From Heterobilharzia americana (lineage: Eukaryota > Platyhelminthes > Trematoda > Strigeidida > Schistosomatidae): a DNA stretch of 64,000 bases. A model generated the notes under the pieces. The model saw nothing but the letters and a program-made list of their open reading frames with translations, was not told the origin of the DNA and made no database searches. Positions 22,245 through 34,904 of this stretch are shown here, in pieces. The stretch lies in assembly GCA_944470555.2 (NCBI GenBank), contig OX104134.1, positions 13,309,248 to 13,373,247 on the forward strand, given 5' to 3'. The position numbers were made by a program, and so were the translations under genes. Position 1 is the stretch's first letter. Each line of letters starts with the position of its first letter.

Positions 22245-24085
22245 AAATTAAGTGGAAGGAAATTGACAAACAAGCCAAATACACATTGTCAAGACCAGTA
22301 TTATTCCAGGGTATATTGAACATAATAAATCTCTTAGTAAGTCTTGCAACACTTTACTGTTATTTTCTGTAATCCCGAAATCAGTTGACAAGGAAACTGA
22401 AGTTGGCAACAGCATATAACTTGAATGAAATCTTCTTGTTTACCAGTATCATTTTCCAATCGGGAGTCATTTTATTTAGTCAAACGAGATAGTAACTAGC
22501 ATGAATGATAAAAGCTCTTCGGATTTTGTGCTTTTCGTCTTCCACCTTCTTTGCTGTTGTTGAACATACGAAGGCGCTTTTTGCTCAATTACTTGGAGAC
22601 TAAAAGCATATACTGTCAAGGTCAAACTGAGTCCATATGTATATTTTTAACTACGTTTAAGTCATAAGCTATCAGTTGTGTACTTGGTTGTGCATGAGGA
22701 TTTTTAGAAGTAGGATCGAAGGTTATGGTACAAGTTTCAGAAGCAGTGTGTGCCAGTGTCAAACTATCTTTGTAAACAAGATACTTCAGTCTATAATTTT
22801 GTGGCGTCTTCTGATTTACGTCACTCAGATATATGTCATGAATGCTAACCTAATTACCGCTGTAGTATGCTGTTCTAACTGAAATCAGAGGAGACTTACT
22901 GATACCCTCATCTCATTGAATTTTGTATTTTTCCTATTTCATCTGCTACAGTGGTCCATGTTAAATCTCTGGTGACCAACTTAACCTCATTGTGCACTGG
23001 TAATGTTTCAGTGAGAAGCTACAAAATACCCAAGTAACTAATCATATAATATTTCTTCCCGGCAGAAATGCCTTCAGGAACACATACGCAGTGGCTATAG
23101 TACCCTTCACAATGCCGTAATGCAAGTGAACAATTTTACAACTTCACTAGTAGTGTATACCAATTCAGACATTCTCTCTGATACAAACAGATTTCTGGAC
23201 TGAACTAGATATCTAGCATCATGAAATGTGTCAATCTTCTTAAGAAAAATGTCACTGATTCAGTGACATGGAGATTAGTGATCACCACATTCTTTGCCTT
23301 GAATGCACCGGTTACATATGATAGGTTTGCTAATAAACTTTGCCGTAAACTTGCAGTAATACCTGCTTTAGCGAAACCTTAAAAATCTACTTGTGACCTT
23401 AAATTGTAAAGTTGCTGGGAGATATGGATAGATTATCGGAGAAACCAACTGATGAGTTTGATTCAGTTTGATCATCATGCATAGGTCGTGACAAAAAAGA
23501 AATGGTTTTAGACACATTCAAATTCTATCCTCTTCCTACCAGAAAATGAGAATGACGAACGACCACGAACTACTAATAAAAATGCATGTCAAGGATTTCA
23601 TAATTTTGATATCCTACTGGTAGATGCATGTTAGTCAACTAAGTTAAGCGGTATGCGAAATAGAGGAACCCTTAGGAACATCTTAGCAACCTTCGAACCA
23701 TAAAATCGAACAAAAGGTAGCAGATATACTATCTGGGTTCTTTCTCACCTCCATAGATTTGGTCTAGTTTTAAATGAGTAGCACTAGAGCAAATAGTATG
23801 CACTGTCCATATTCTCTGAGAAAGTGAAAATCATCCAGAAATAATGTGATTTTCTCAGACGTTTCTAGATGATCATATGACTGTGAGTTTAACTGTCTCA
23901 TTGGACATGTTAGCAAAGATCCGTGGGAACAGCTTTTAAGAAAAGTCAAGGACCCCAAGACCACTGGTAAATATACAACTAGGCTAGTATCTTGTATATG
24001 ATTAGGCTTGGATTACAGCCTCGATCGTTTCACAGCCTATACAAGTTCGAGGGAATTGATCGGCCTTCTGGAATGGAAAACCTCG
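22245..24085. other. Unassigned DNA
   Basis: AT-rich sequence with no recognised family. Short open stretches (60-70 codons) show no conserved motif. Confidence 0.5.
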
Positions 24086-24360
24086 CCTAGTTAGCTAGTT
24101 CACTAGTTTCTAGCTGGTCCTAAGCCCGGATCAAGAGGGAAGGTTACGTAAAGGGCTAGCAACCCTACCCCGCAAAACAAATCCAATCCCTAAACAAACT
24201 TCAAAGCACGAACAAAATGTAAAAAATAAAAATAAACTTATTCCTCCCTGGAATCGGGGAGACAAAATGACCCCGGTTCCTGAAAGCCTTCAAGAAGCCA
24301 ATTGGCCTATAAGTGTTCCCTCTCACTTGAAAAAAACAAAAGTAATCACAGGGACATGAA

Positions 24361-25077
24361 ATGTCCGCACAATGTTGGGAGCTGGCTGACAAGGCTGCCC
24401 AGATTGCAAACGAGATGAGAAGGTATCTCATTGAAATGCTAAGAATCTGCGAGACCAGATGGAATGGAAGTGGACTGCCCAAACTGTTAACTGGAGAGTC
24501 AATAATCTACTCCGATATTATCACCCAGATGACAACCACGAGCACACTGAGTTTTCGAGTGGCTACCATGATGTCTCCTACAGCTTTGAATGCAGTGGGA
24601 TCATGACAACAATATTCAGCTGAAAAGGAGGGAAGGTCACAATCATATAATGCCACACTACGCACGCACAGATAATGCAGATGAAGAGAAGAAGGAGGAA
24701 TTCTACAAACAACTTCAATCAACACTGGACAAGACCTCAGTTGGAGATATCAAAATTCCAATGGGTGTGGCGAAATGAATGCCAAACTGGGAGGGGACGA
24801 CACAGGAAGAGAACTAACCATTGATCGAGAAGTGCTAGGTGAAATGAAGAATGAGAATGGAGAATTGTTTTCAGAATTCTGTGCATTCAACGATTTGGTG
24901 ATTGGAGGCGAGGCAGTGTGTTCAAGCACAAGGATATCCACAAAGCGAGCAACATGGATTTCACCAGACACCAGGACACACTACACCAAAAATCAGATCG
25001 ACTTTATCTCAAGTGTGAAGAAAGTGGAGACGCAGTCAGCCTACTTGACACAAGGTCAAGAAGAGGAGCAGATGTAG
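24361..25077 (+). pseudogene. RTE endonuclease relic (copy 3)
   Basis: The start of the domain has a stop: TGT-stop-NVRTM, where the conserved tryptophan codon has become TGA. ICETRWNGSG follows at about 24445. The C-terminal part 24775-25077 reads MNAKLGGDDTGRELTIDR, GELFSEFCAFNDLVIGG and TWISPDTRTHYTKNQIDF. The catalytic GDMNA motif reads GEMNA, the same change as in copy 2. From about 24723 onward the sequence is the mirror of copy 2. Confidence 0.75.
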
Positions 25078-25181
25078 GTCCAGACCACCCATTACCTTCA
25101 AAATCAAGTTGAAAGTCTTCAAGAAAGCTGGTGGTAGATCACAGTTCAAGTTCAACACCTACCTAGAACAGAAACTGAAGG

Positions 25182-25710
25182 ATGAAACTACAAAGGAAAT
25201 CTTCACGCCGGTCAGCCATCAAGACAAAATGGGAGATATCGAGGAACATCCCTGAAGAGACCTGTGTAGATGAGCACTGGAAGTCTTTGAAAGTTATGTG
25301 GAAAGAAACCTGGACAGCCGTATTAGGAAGGAAGAAGAAAGAAGACAAGATAAGGAATGGATCTCGACGGATACATGGGAGCTGATAGAGGAGGGAGAGG
25401 AAGGTGGTGATGGTGAAGCAGAAGATGAACCAGTGCAGCGCAGGATGAACAACGACAAGGGGAACTGAGTGCAATATATAAAACACTAGACAAAGAAGTG
25501 AAGAAGAGTGCACGGAAAGACAAAAGACACTCCCACGACACACTGACAAGTGAAGCAGAACAGGCTGCAGGTAGGAGAGACAGAGACCTGACAGCATTGT
25601 ATCAAATAACCAGGTTGCTATCTGGGAAGAGATCAACGCAGGCGAAACCAATAAAAGGTGATGACGGAAATATAATTACGAAAGGAGAGAAACAAAGGAA
25701 ACGATAGGCT
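25182..25710 (+). pseudogene. RTE linker between endonuclease and RT (copy 3)
   Basis: Two open stretches (25182-25385 and 25498-25707) encode a lysine- and arginine-rich linker: RNIPEETCVDEHWKSLKVMW, AVLGRKKKEDK, then KKSARKDKRHSHDTLTSEA, LTALYQITRLLSGKRS and DDGNIITKG. It is identical in sequence to the mirror region of copy 2 up to about 25679 and then diverges. No catalytic motif is expected here. The two pieces are separated by a frameshift around 25385-25440. Confidence 0.7.
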
Positions 25711-25965
25711 GAATACTTCAAAAAGCTCTTGAATCGACCACCACCAACACCTGCACTTCGTCCAGAAATACCACCACCAGCCCGGCCACAGAATTACCAG
25801 TGAACACAAGCCTCCGACAAAGACAGAAGTGAATTCCTGAATGCCATAAAGTTGCTGAAATTCACGAAAGCAGCAAGACCAGATGAAATTATTCCAGAAG
25901 CAGTGAAAATAGACATAGAGACAACTGCGGCTGACGTGCTCACACCACTACTGCAATAGGTTTGC

Positions 25966-26214
25966 AAGGAAGGAAGGAAGGAAAGAAGGAAGGAAGGAAG
26001 GAAGGAAGGAAGGAAGGAAGGAAGGAAGGAAGGAAGGAAGGAAGGAAGGAAGGAAGGAAGGAACGAAGGAAGGAACGAAGGAAGGAAGGAAGGAAGGAAG
26101 GAAGGAAGGAAGGAAGGAAGGAAGGAAGGAAGGAAGGAAGGAAGGAAGGAAGGAAGGAAGGAAGGAAGGAAGGAAGGAAAGAAGGAAGGAAGGAAGGAAG
26201 GAAGGAAGGAAGGG
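25966..26214 (+). repeat. (GGAA)n microsatellite inside RTE coding region
   Basis: About 250 bp of GGAA/GAAG units with a few interruptions (AAGAAGG, GAACGAAGG twice). It sits where other copies encode KVWKEG with a short GGAAGGAAGG run. The tract is open in frames on both strands, producing spurious proteins of repeated KEGR or PSFL. Confidence 0.95.
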
Positions 26215-26386
26215 AAGGTACCTGCAGATGGATTGGAAGAAGGGCTATCTTATCGAACACTTAAAGAAGGGAGACCTAAGTCTCTGCAAGAACTGAGAGG
26301 AATCATGCTCCACCGCTGTCCGCCTTAAGCAAAATATTAAGCCACATCATCATGGAGAGACTAGAAGATGTGCTGCATTCAAAACT

Positions 26387-27170
26387 ATGACCAGAACAGG
26401 CTGGCTGACTTCACGAAGAACAAAACATGTGCTTATCGACTGGACTGGATCATGTAACAAATTGTGGGGAGGGAGAAGATTAGCATATGATGTTTGGTCG
26501 ATGAAAAGACCCCAGAAGGAGATTTGGATTTCGCCGACGATGATTCATTCCCAATGTCTTGTCGCAGAAACTCGAAGATCTACAGGCAAAAACCGACAAG
26601 CTGACAGAAGAGGTGGCTCAGAGAAGACGGGACTTCCTTCAGGTGAACGTAAAGAAGACAGAGGTGATGAAGGTGCCCAACCAACAACATCATCAAAAAC
26701 AAGAGGTACCAATCACCATCAACGGGAGAAACCTAAAGGGAGTAGTCTCTTTCACCTGCCGTCCCAGGCAGCATCGTTTCAACTACAGGTGCGTCGGCAC
26801 AGATGAGGATGTCAAAGCCAGGATCGGAAAAGTAAGACAGGCCTTCATGAACCTGAAATCAGTGTGGTGATCTACTGCACTGCACTGTACTCAGCATAAA
26901 GCGTCAACGAGATCCGGATTTTCAATACCAATGTCAGTCAAGTCAGTGCTGCTATATGGTTCAGAGACTTGGCGCGTCACGAAAGCATTTCCAACAAACT
27001 ACAGACATTCATCAACACCCACCGTCTACGCTCACTCGACACTGAAGATCAGATGGTAAGAAAGAATAGGCAAGAAATAACTCTTGCTGGCTGGCAGGCT
27101 GGCAACGAACCAACCAAGAAGCCATCGCCCAACAAATATACAGAAGAAAGTGGAGATGGGTTGGATTGAG
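26387..27170 (+). pseudogene. RTE RT remainder and C-terminal domain (copy 3)
   Basis: After RTGWLTSRRTKHVL the sequence jumps at about 26425-26440 straight to the DWIM segment. About 300 bp, roughly 100 residues with motif A (FEKAFDSVDR) and the TGV-QGCLLS box, are missing relative to 15510-15810. Downstream, 26559-26870 holds SQKLEDLQAKTDKLTEEVAQ, VKKTEVMKVPNQQ and INGRNLKGVVSFT, and 26969-27169 holds SNKLQTFINTHRLR and KYTEESGDG, the usual C-terminal region of this LINE family. It cannot encode an active RT. Confidence 0.8.
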
Positions 27171-27439
27171 CATACACTGAGAAGACCAATTGGGGACATC
27201 AGGCGCCAGACCAGGCCCTTGAGTGGAAGGCGAATGGGAAACGATGAGTTGGGCGTTTGAGGCGAGGGTGACATTGAGGAGATGGTGTGAGAAAGGAATG
27301 AAAGGTTACGGGCAGTCATGAAGCCAGGTTGAAAAGACTGCAGAGAAGAGAGTGCAATGACGGCGTGTTACTGAAACCCTATGTTCCATTAGGAGAGACC
27401 TAAGGAAAAAATAATAATAACAAATAATAAGGCTGGCTA

Positions 27440-30400
27440 TTATTATAGGGTCATTTTATGCAGTGATCTTTAAACTTCTGAGTAAACTGAGTTACTTTTA
27501 AAGTGTTTGGGACTGACTACACATAGGACTCATTGGTATTTAAAAACGGCTATTTTATTAAACTTTTGTGGGAATCACCTGCGACTCATCGCGTTATTTC
27601 ATTTATATCCATCTACTCTTCCTATGCTATCACTTAAGAGATAACATGTCAATTAAATAAACATAAATAAACTGAATCTTGACAGTTAATTATAAACAGA
27701 AAACACAGTTATCTTAATATTTTATGGTGGTCGCTTCTGATCACAGTGTATCATGGCTTCCAACTTAAGGATAATTTACCTGATACCAATATACCACAGT
27801 ATTGTGTGTGGCGCATTCATGAGAAAACTTTACAGACCTGGTGTACAGACTCTGTATGAGCGAAAACTTTAGAAGTTTTTGCTGATGATGTCGTCTAGAA
27901 TGACACTGGAGGCTTGGTGATTTCACCATTCAAGTCAGAGAGCAAATCACCACGAATTATGGTTATCGTAAGTGTATTGAATTCTTTCCCATCATTAAAT
28001 CTGGAACGTGATTAGATTTTATTGAGATGACGGGATAAAAAATCCCCTGAAAAGGAATTTGCTTCACTATTTTAACTTTCATCCATTCATACGTAAGTAT
28101 TTTTTTGTTGAATGGTTGTGATAGAAATAAGTCCATCAGTTATATCTCCTATATAATAGATTATGTTTATTCATGTCGTTATTCACTGAAACCTGGTTGT
28201 AGAGTTAATTTGAATGAATGTTTATCTGACGCTGAGCGTTTGCAAATGACAGTGATTCTTTTCACTACGCTGTGTAGCCTAGTGAGAAGCAGGCAAATAT
28301 ATGTGGTGTTGATATTTGAGGCACAAAATGAGCAGAAATACTCCCCTCTATTTTGAACACTTTCTAGTTGACATTGTTAAGTTTCTGCAATAAAGGTTTC
28401 CTATCACACCTGTAATCTAATGAACATGACTGAAGATCCACTAATAGTGTTGTATCAGTTAGAAATTTTATCAAATAATAGCTTTCTTTGGTTTAGGGCT
28501 AGAATAGGCTTTTATGAATGTCCACATTTCATTTTATACTTTTTAAGAAGATAAGAATGTATGTATGTAAATTAAAGATAACTATCGGGTCGAAAATCAC
28601 TCAGCAACTTTCTGCACATTCGTGCGGTAAGAAACGAGCCACATCTGTTGTCTGAGGGATAATGATACTACCTGACTGCCCGAACTATGATAAGTGGAAT
28701 GGTGTTCAAACCAATGACCAATTGATTGTGAGTCAAGTCCCCGAACTAATGGACCACAAATCCACACTGACTATCATAATATCTCTTCAGACTAATTTTT
28801 TAAAACTTTTAAGATATTGGATCTGATAACATCAAACTGTTGGCCTAGCTTCGGTGCTGTTGAGTGTGATGAGTGATGGGATAACAAAAAAAATCCAAAA
28901 ATGTTTCATTAGCACAAATAGCCGAAAGTACTAAGGGTTGAATGAGAGATATGATTTCATAAATCGAATATGTCTCCAGAAACTGGTTGCTATGAGGTTG
29001 TGCTGACCAATGATGACTGAATCCTAAATAAACAAGTGATACAAAGTAATTAGTAATCTAAGACGAACAGTATCATAATAGGCTGGTTTAAAGATTGTCG
29101 GCGTGAGCCTCAGTTTTCCGACTAAGTAATGTATTTTCAGGATTCATTTTTCATCTCAGAATTTTCCTTATTAGATCAGACTATTTTATCAGTGTTCAGG
29201 TCATCTTCTCCACTGATGGTTCCAAATTTCACTTTAGTCCCAGTAAGGAAGGACAAAGAAACGGTTACGCAATAAAATTTGAAGCTTGGAGCTTACCAAA
29301 TGACAGGAATTGAAAATCGAGTGGAAATTTTCAACAAATGGATGACTGTATACATAGTATCTGCTTCCATCCTAAAAGTTATAAATGACCTTGAAAATTC
29401 AGCTGTCGAAGAACAACTAAATACTTGGTATGTTTGTCTAATTTAGCGGGTTAGATCCATCAGGTGGTTAGAAAGCTTGAGATGTAAATATATGATTAGG
29501 ATTATTCTTTCGTTATCATCTCTCAGTATAAGTTGAAGGAGTTGCCGAAAGCGGATAGAGTTTCACTTTTACTTTTGCCTTCTCCACACTGCACACTTTG
29601 GTCATGATGTTTTCATTATGTTCCTGAGAAATAAAATCACCAAATTTTCACTTGAGTCGACAGCAAAAACTTCACAATCATACCACTTAATTTAGTAAAC
29701 ATGAAACTTCTGTTTGTCAAAAGTACTACTTTTACAGTTGAACTTCGCCAGCATCCCAACAACGGTTCTTGATTCTGTAGTGGCAATAGTAGTTGACCAC
29801 TCACTTTTGTTCCCAGTCTACATAACAGCAAAGTGAATAATCAATGATAATTTCCAAGACATGGACGACTGTCGCCATGGTATAATGATGGCGGTGCAAT
29901 TTAAAAGATCCCGTTAACTCATGAATACTAAGCCATACACATTCTTACTATTTTTCTATAGGTTTAGATAACAAAAGAATATAATAGAGTATTTTCGGTT
30001 AAATTTTCAGCTGAATCTAAGTGAACTTATAAAATTTTAAGTAAGATTATGCCAATCAACTCTAAATAATTTAAGTGATTTTGCATGCAAAGAATTTATC
30101 AACTGTTGCTAAGGTGATAACAGCTAAACATTGCATATATTATAATTCACTGTTGAACATTCTTTTATGCAGGCATCAAGGGAATTAACTGTTTGCAGTT
30201 GAAAGTAACATCAAAGACAAATGTTTAGTGTGATTGTTGGGATGAGAAGGGATATCTGTATATGACTGGGAATCCTGCTTTTTATTCTCCCTCTTTTTTC
30301 AGTGAACATTATTTTCTCTAGGCTCATAAATTATATTTAAAATTATGCGTCAGAAATATGCTCGGGTAACTTGATACAAGATACTAAATTTGTATGGGTT

Positions 30401-33040
30401 CACCCATACTACAGTGTCAAATCATGAGAATGGCTCCAATAACATAGAAAGGCTTTAGGAATTATAAAGTGTTTCTCAAAGGAGGATTCAGAGTTATTTT
30501 AGTAAAAATTATGGCACAAAACACAATTTAGTCTGGCTCTAAACCCACTCTCAGATAATACAAACATGAACAACAGGAACGGTAATCAAATGCTACATGT
30601 AAACTTCACTTTGCTATGCAAGCACTTAACGTGCCAAACTTGTTCATCATCTCTTATCAAACACTTGACAGCGCAAAATCCTCGGTCCATAAGTAGGTGA
30701 ATTTACTTGCATACATCTAAGCTTTGAAACTATGAATTTCGTGTTGCAACTGCTTTGATAGAGCTATTCGTTTATTGGTGAGGTTGTTTCAGGTATCTGT
30801 TGTTTGATATACTGATATTTCTAATATAAGGGGATAACTAAGATAATTGCAACACGGAACCCATAATATCAAGGCCTGCTTGCGAACGTGAACAATGATT
30901 AGACCTAAATAGTAAGAAGTTTGCGGAAACAAATTTGTTTTTTTGCGTAAGAGTAGAACTTGAGTATTGTGGTACAGTATATTTCCGTATTAGATTGTTT
31001 CTTCGATACAGCATACAGCATTATTTGCTGGATGACATTTTGATCAAAAAGTATTGCTGATAGTCCTATCAAAGTAAACATACAAATTTTAAACTTTCCT
31101 CATTTAGTCTAACAGTTCTTCATTTGTTCATTTTCGTGATAGTAAAACCTTCCAAATATCTGTAATATGTGATGAATCATTCCTGTTACATATGTGTTGA
31201 TTTCATGAACAAAAATTCTGTAGATAATCTCTGCCTCTACCAAGTTACATTGAAGTGTGGAACTGTCCCTCCCCCCTCCTACCCTATAGTTTGATTATGG
31301 GCCAGTGCACGCACAGCAATGACATTCGTTGAGACGTATAGCTATCATAATAAAGAGAACAATATATCCAGCTTCCAGACATCTTCAGACTATGAAATCC
31401 AAACATGGTTTGGATATCCGTAGGGTAAGCTCTATCATTACATTTCTTGACTATCCCTTATAAAGCTCCACACATGCAACGCAGCACTAATTTTATACTT
31501 GATAATAATACCTCTTTCCACAGATTCCTGAATGTGATTATCACATCAATAAATGAACTTTAATTCTACTCATTTAGCACTGAACTTTGCGCCTACATTC
31601 AAAGTTCAAATATATTTATAAACTTCGCTATCCAAAAACCATCCACTGATAGTAATAATACTTCAGTGCTTATTCTTTGGTTCAGTTATAAAATGGATAT
31701 AATCTGAAGCATTATGTGAAACAATCTTAGTTAATTTACGATTGCAGTAACTATTCAAAATGTCAAGATTATGTGTACACAAACACGTTTACATGAACAT
31801 ATTCATTGTTTAGTCCCATGCCCACATAGATGCACAAGTAGAAGAGTTAAAAATGGTGGGTATGGATGTGGGAGTCCTTGTTTCTAAAATGCACAAAATG
31901 ATGAAGGGCAAAACAAAGAAAGTGTTGTCCAATAACAACAATAGTAATTTCAATATGCATTGCGAAATAATTACATATTTTTGCATTAAGCTTCATATTG
32001 TTAAAATCTCATTTTTTGTTTGTTGATGCTAATGATGTTATCCACTAATAGAATATCTGATGAATCAACATTATATTTTGTCTTATTTTATACGTGTCAG
32101 CTGAAAGCACCTAAATACATTTTGGTGATCCGATCCCGGTACTTAGATAGCTACCACTCGTCAATTAAACGAGGAACAGGCTATCTGTAAGCTCTATAAG
32201 TCTCGAGAGTTATGTGTTATACAGTTGTTAGCGGAAAAACTCTAAATAAGACGAAAGATAGGCTCAAGATAGGCCATCACCACACATATGAATCAGGTCT
32301 TAAGGTATTTTCATCAAGGATTTACATCAGTTAATTAGTAGTCACAAAACTTTGAGTGAACAAGGGGAGACATGGATTGTGTTGTCTGTCACGACAGCTA
32401 AAAAGTCCTCTATTCGTAGTTTTAAATCGGATTCGTGAATTCATAACGAAGTAATAATCAACCTTTCACTATCCTGGCAGCTCATCTGAATGCTGTTTTC
32501 TTATTCGATTACACGATTCATTTGTTAAGTCCTTCATTTAGTGCTAAACTTGTCAGTTCACTGTATTCAACTCAATGTACTCAAGACCATTATTATTTCC
32601 AAATTCTTTCAAGTGATCTCTTTTCTAAGCTTCAAATTTGTCCTTTGCCACATCTGTTAATTTATTTTAATGAGGACGTTTGATCAAATTATGCACATAA
32701 TTATAACTTCGTAACAGACCTCGTCAACTTCAATGGTATTTGTATAAATATTTATTTTGCTTGCAGTCACTGAACTTATCCACAGATGGCTAACCATATA
32801 TATACTGAAGTATGTTAGATTCTGAATGCAAACTGATGTTATGATAATATGCTTTGTTAACGGCTAATGAATAGATGATGATGATGAATTATGTTGTGAA
32901 ATCTGTTTCATTTTGCTGAATTCACTGTTCCTCATCTCAAGTTTCTAAAAAAGAACATATACATGAAGTTTGAAGTTTCTGTATAGCAAATTTCTCGGCA
33001 TCTGGAATGGTTCTATCTGGAGGTTTGTGGAGGCTTATTG
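27440..33040. other. Unassigned AT-rich DNA
   Basis: No gene supported. A stretch near 27860-27900 reads VFADDV in one frame and could be a trace of an RT, but nothing else around it lines up. A possible tRNA-like minus-strand box (TTGGTTTGAACACC, about 28705-28720) is too weak to call. A GATGATGAT run lies at 32876-32886. Confidence 0.5.
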
Positions 33041-33044
33041 AATC

Positions 33045-33415
33045 ATTTTAGGTTGGAATTCATTATGGATTAACATCCGTCGGCAAAACTGTTGAGGAAC
33101 TGTCCTTATGTTCGACTTGACTGATTCCACTGGTCACATAAGGATAGTTACTCAACAACGACAGTGGATGTTGGTTGCGCTATATCGTAAACTGACAGAA
33201 GTAGGAAATATGGACCATTGGATTCCGGCCAATCGGCTCAGTGATAAGGTGCTTGCTACGGAGCCTGAAAGTGCTGGATTCGATCTCTGGCGTGGTGGGG
33301 TCATGGCTGCGCACTGCCAAGGAGCCCCATACTAGGACGAAATAACTGTCCAGTACCCCAGGTTTCCACTTTTTCGCCAACTGATGTCAGTCCATAATGA
33401 ATTCCAACCTAAAAT
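33045..33415 (+). repeat. Foldback SINE: inverted ends, tRNA-like head, hammerhead
   Basis: A 371-bp element with 33-bp inverted ends (33045-33077 and 33383-33415) that match at 31 of 33 positions. Inside, on the plus strand, lies a tRNA-like head with an A-box-like CGGCTCAGTGATAAGGTGC (33232-33250) and a B-box-like TGGATTCGATCTC (33274-33286). A hammerhead domain follows at 33311-33357. The central words are shared with the element at 21.8-22.2 kb. Pol III transcription is inferred from the boxes. Confidence 0.7.
33311..33357 (+). ncRNA. Hammerhead ribozyme, second class (core mutated)
   Basis: Helix I pairs GCACTG (33311-33316) with CAGTAC (33351-33356) at five of six positions. The first core box reads CCAAGGA where CTGANGA is required (two changes). 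Helix II ends in GGAC, GAAA is intact (33339-33342) and the cleavage triplet is GTC (33348-33350). The architecture is complete but the core substitutions should prevent cleavage. Confidence 0.65.
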
Positions 33416-33419
33416 CTGG

Positions 33420-34900
33420 AAGAATTGTTCTATAAAGTTTCTGTTAGTTTCAGGGCTCCTTTTTATTTTTTTCATATTTATAATTAACTATAGAGCATTT
33501 TATTTCAGTAAGTAGTAAACTAGTGGACTCTGTTTTTGCTGCTATAATCCATTCTTTTGGATTGAAGCCCTGTATCGTCACTAAGAATTAGCTCCCGATA
33601 CAGATGTACCACTCCTTCTACACTAGAACAGAGGTTCAACTAATGAGTGGTGTAAGGAGTTGAAAAACAGAAACCTAGTAGGGAGTATCCGTAACCGTGG
33701 CGACACTAGTGTTTCATCGGAAACTCAAGTCTGCATCACTAAATACCAAAGTATAAGACCAACATTGCATAGTTCAATCTAAACCCAACTACATGTTTAA
33801 TCGGATCCTTGTTGGTCTCTGTCACAATTACTGTTTGTGTATAGTTTAATTCCCTAATAGTTTGGGTTGGTCATTATCTAAACAGTTCAGGTAGCGGCAT
33901 CATTTTGAGCGCATAGCTTTCCGCTACTTCAACGGGGAAGATCATTTTTAGTACAATGACATTTCAAGCATAACATAGTGTAATCTCTTGCATTCTTATC
34001 GAGGAACTACTTGGGTTTTTTCTGAATACGCAGGTTGCAGAATCTGCATTTTGCTGGACATAATGAAGAAAGGCTTATGCCATAAAAATACTGAGAAATA
34101 TTGAGTCACAGTAAATAAAATTCTAACATCAGTGTCTTTGAAGTGGGATGTGTAATCGATTCTGTATTATATCAAGTGTGGAGTCATCCCCATTTGTCGA
34201 AGAACTTCCGTAAGTAGTAGTAAAACTCCAAGTAAAATCAATGTTTGCCACTAACCTTAATGGAAGCGAGTATCACAGTGCTGGAAGAAAATTATGGTGT
34301 TTCGCAGGCAAAGAAGCATTTCTTCTTTCGTGGCGCCATAGCGTTAACTCCTTATACGCAGAAGTATGGTAACAGTTTGTTCAGTTGACAGAGTGGAAAA
34401 GAAAGGCTTCAACCTACTACAATGCCTGGTATGAGTTTACCTTTGTTTTACACATTATCCATAACGCCCAGATGATTGTAGGACACATATATTTCCATTT
34501 TTAAGTTACAAATGATAATACGAATTTACTAGCCGTTATATTATGCTGAATTATTGGTCTTTTTAGTCCCTTATGGAACACGCCATGAAATGTCACTGGA
34601 AAGATTTCAAATAGCCTTATGCTTCCTTGCATTGTGATAGCATTTTATCGATTCTACATTTGTTTTCAAGAAAATATCTACCTAGATTTGAAGCAGAGGC
34701 TATAGAATTCTCTCCACTGATAGTGACCAGCCACTTGCTTAGCAACAAATAACCTTTCACTTGAATTGTTCATTATAAAGACTGTCAATAAATTTGTTTT
34801 CACTGAATAAACTATTATTACTAGTTGCAATGTAAACAGATTCAAGTAAATGTGTGGATTTTCAACCTCACTGGGTTCACTGAGACAAAATAACATTGTG
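33420..34900. other. Unassigned DNA
   Basis: No recognised coding region or repeat between the two SINEs. The ends of both SINEs show no obvious shared target duplication. Confidence 0.5.
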
Positions 34901-34904
34901 GTCT

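Larger units (their letters stand above)
24088..27437 (+). mobile_element. RTE-type LINE, copy 3 (end to end, internally deleted)
   Basis: The only copy with both ends in the window. The 5' end resembles copies 1, 2 and 4 (TTCACTAGTT core). Then follow the endonuclease (24360-25080), the basic linker (25160-25710), the RT N-terminus with a GGAA expansion (25966-26214), HIIMERLEDVLHSKL (about 26345-26390), a deleted RT core, FADDDSFPMS (about 26530-26560), KLEDLQAKTDKLTEEVAQR, and the C-terminal part with VKSVLLYGSETW (about 26938-26970) and ALEWKANGKR. It ends in a short AAT-rich tail (27408-27432), as RTE elements often do. Dead copy. Confidence 0.9.

Noticed and set aside
25940..26264. Long open frames on both strands encoding repeated KEGR or PSFL
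   Set aside because: They are a by-product of the GGAA microsatellite; no composition or context supports a protein.
27830..27900. Possible RT trace reading VFADDV
   Set aside because: Only one short motif, with no neighbouring RT motifs in any frame.
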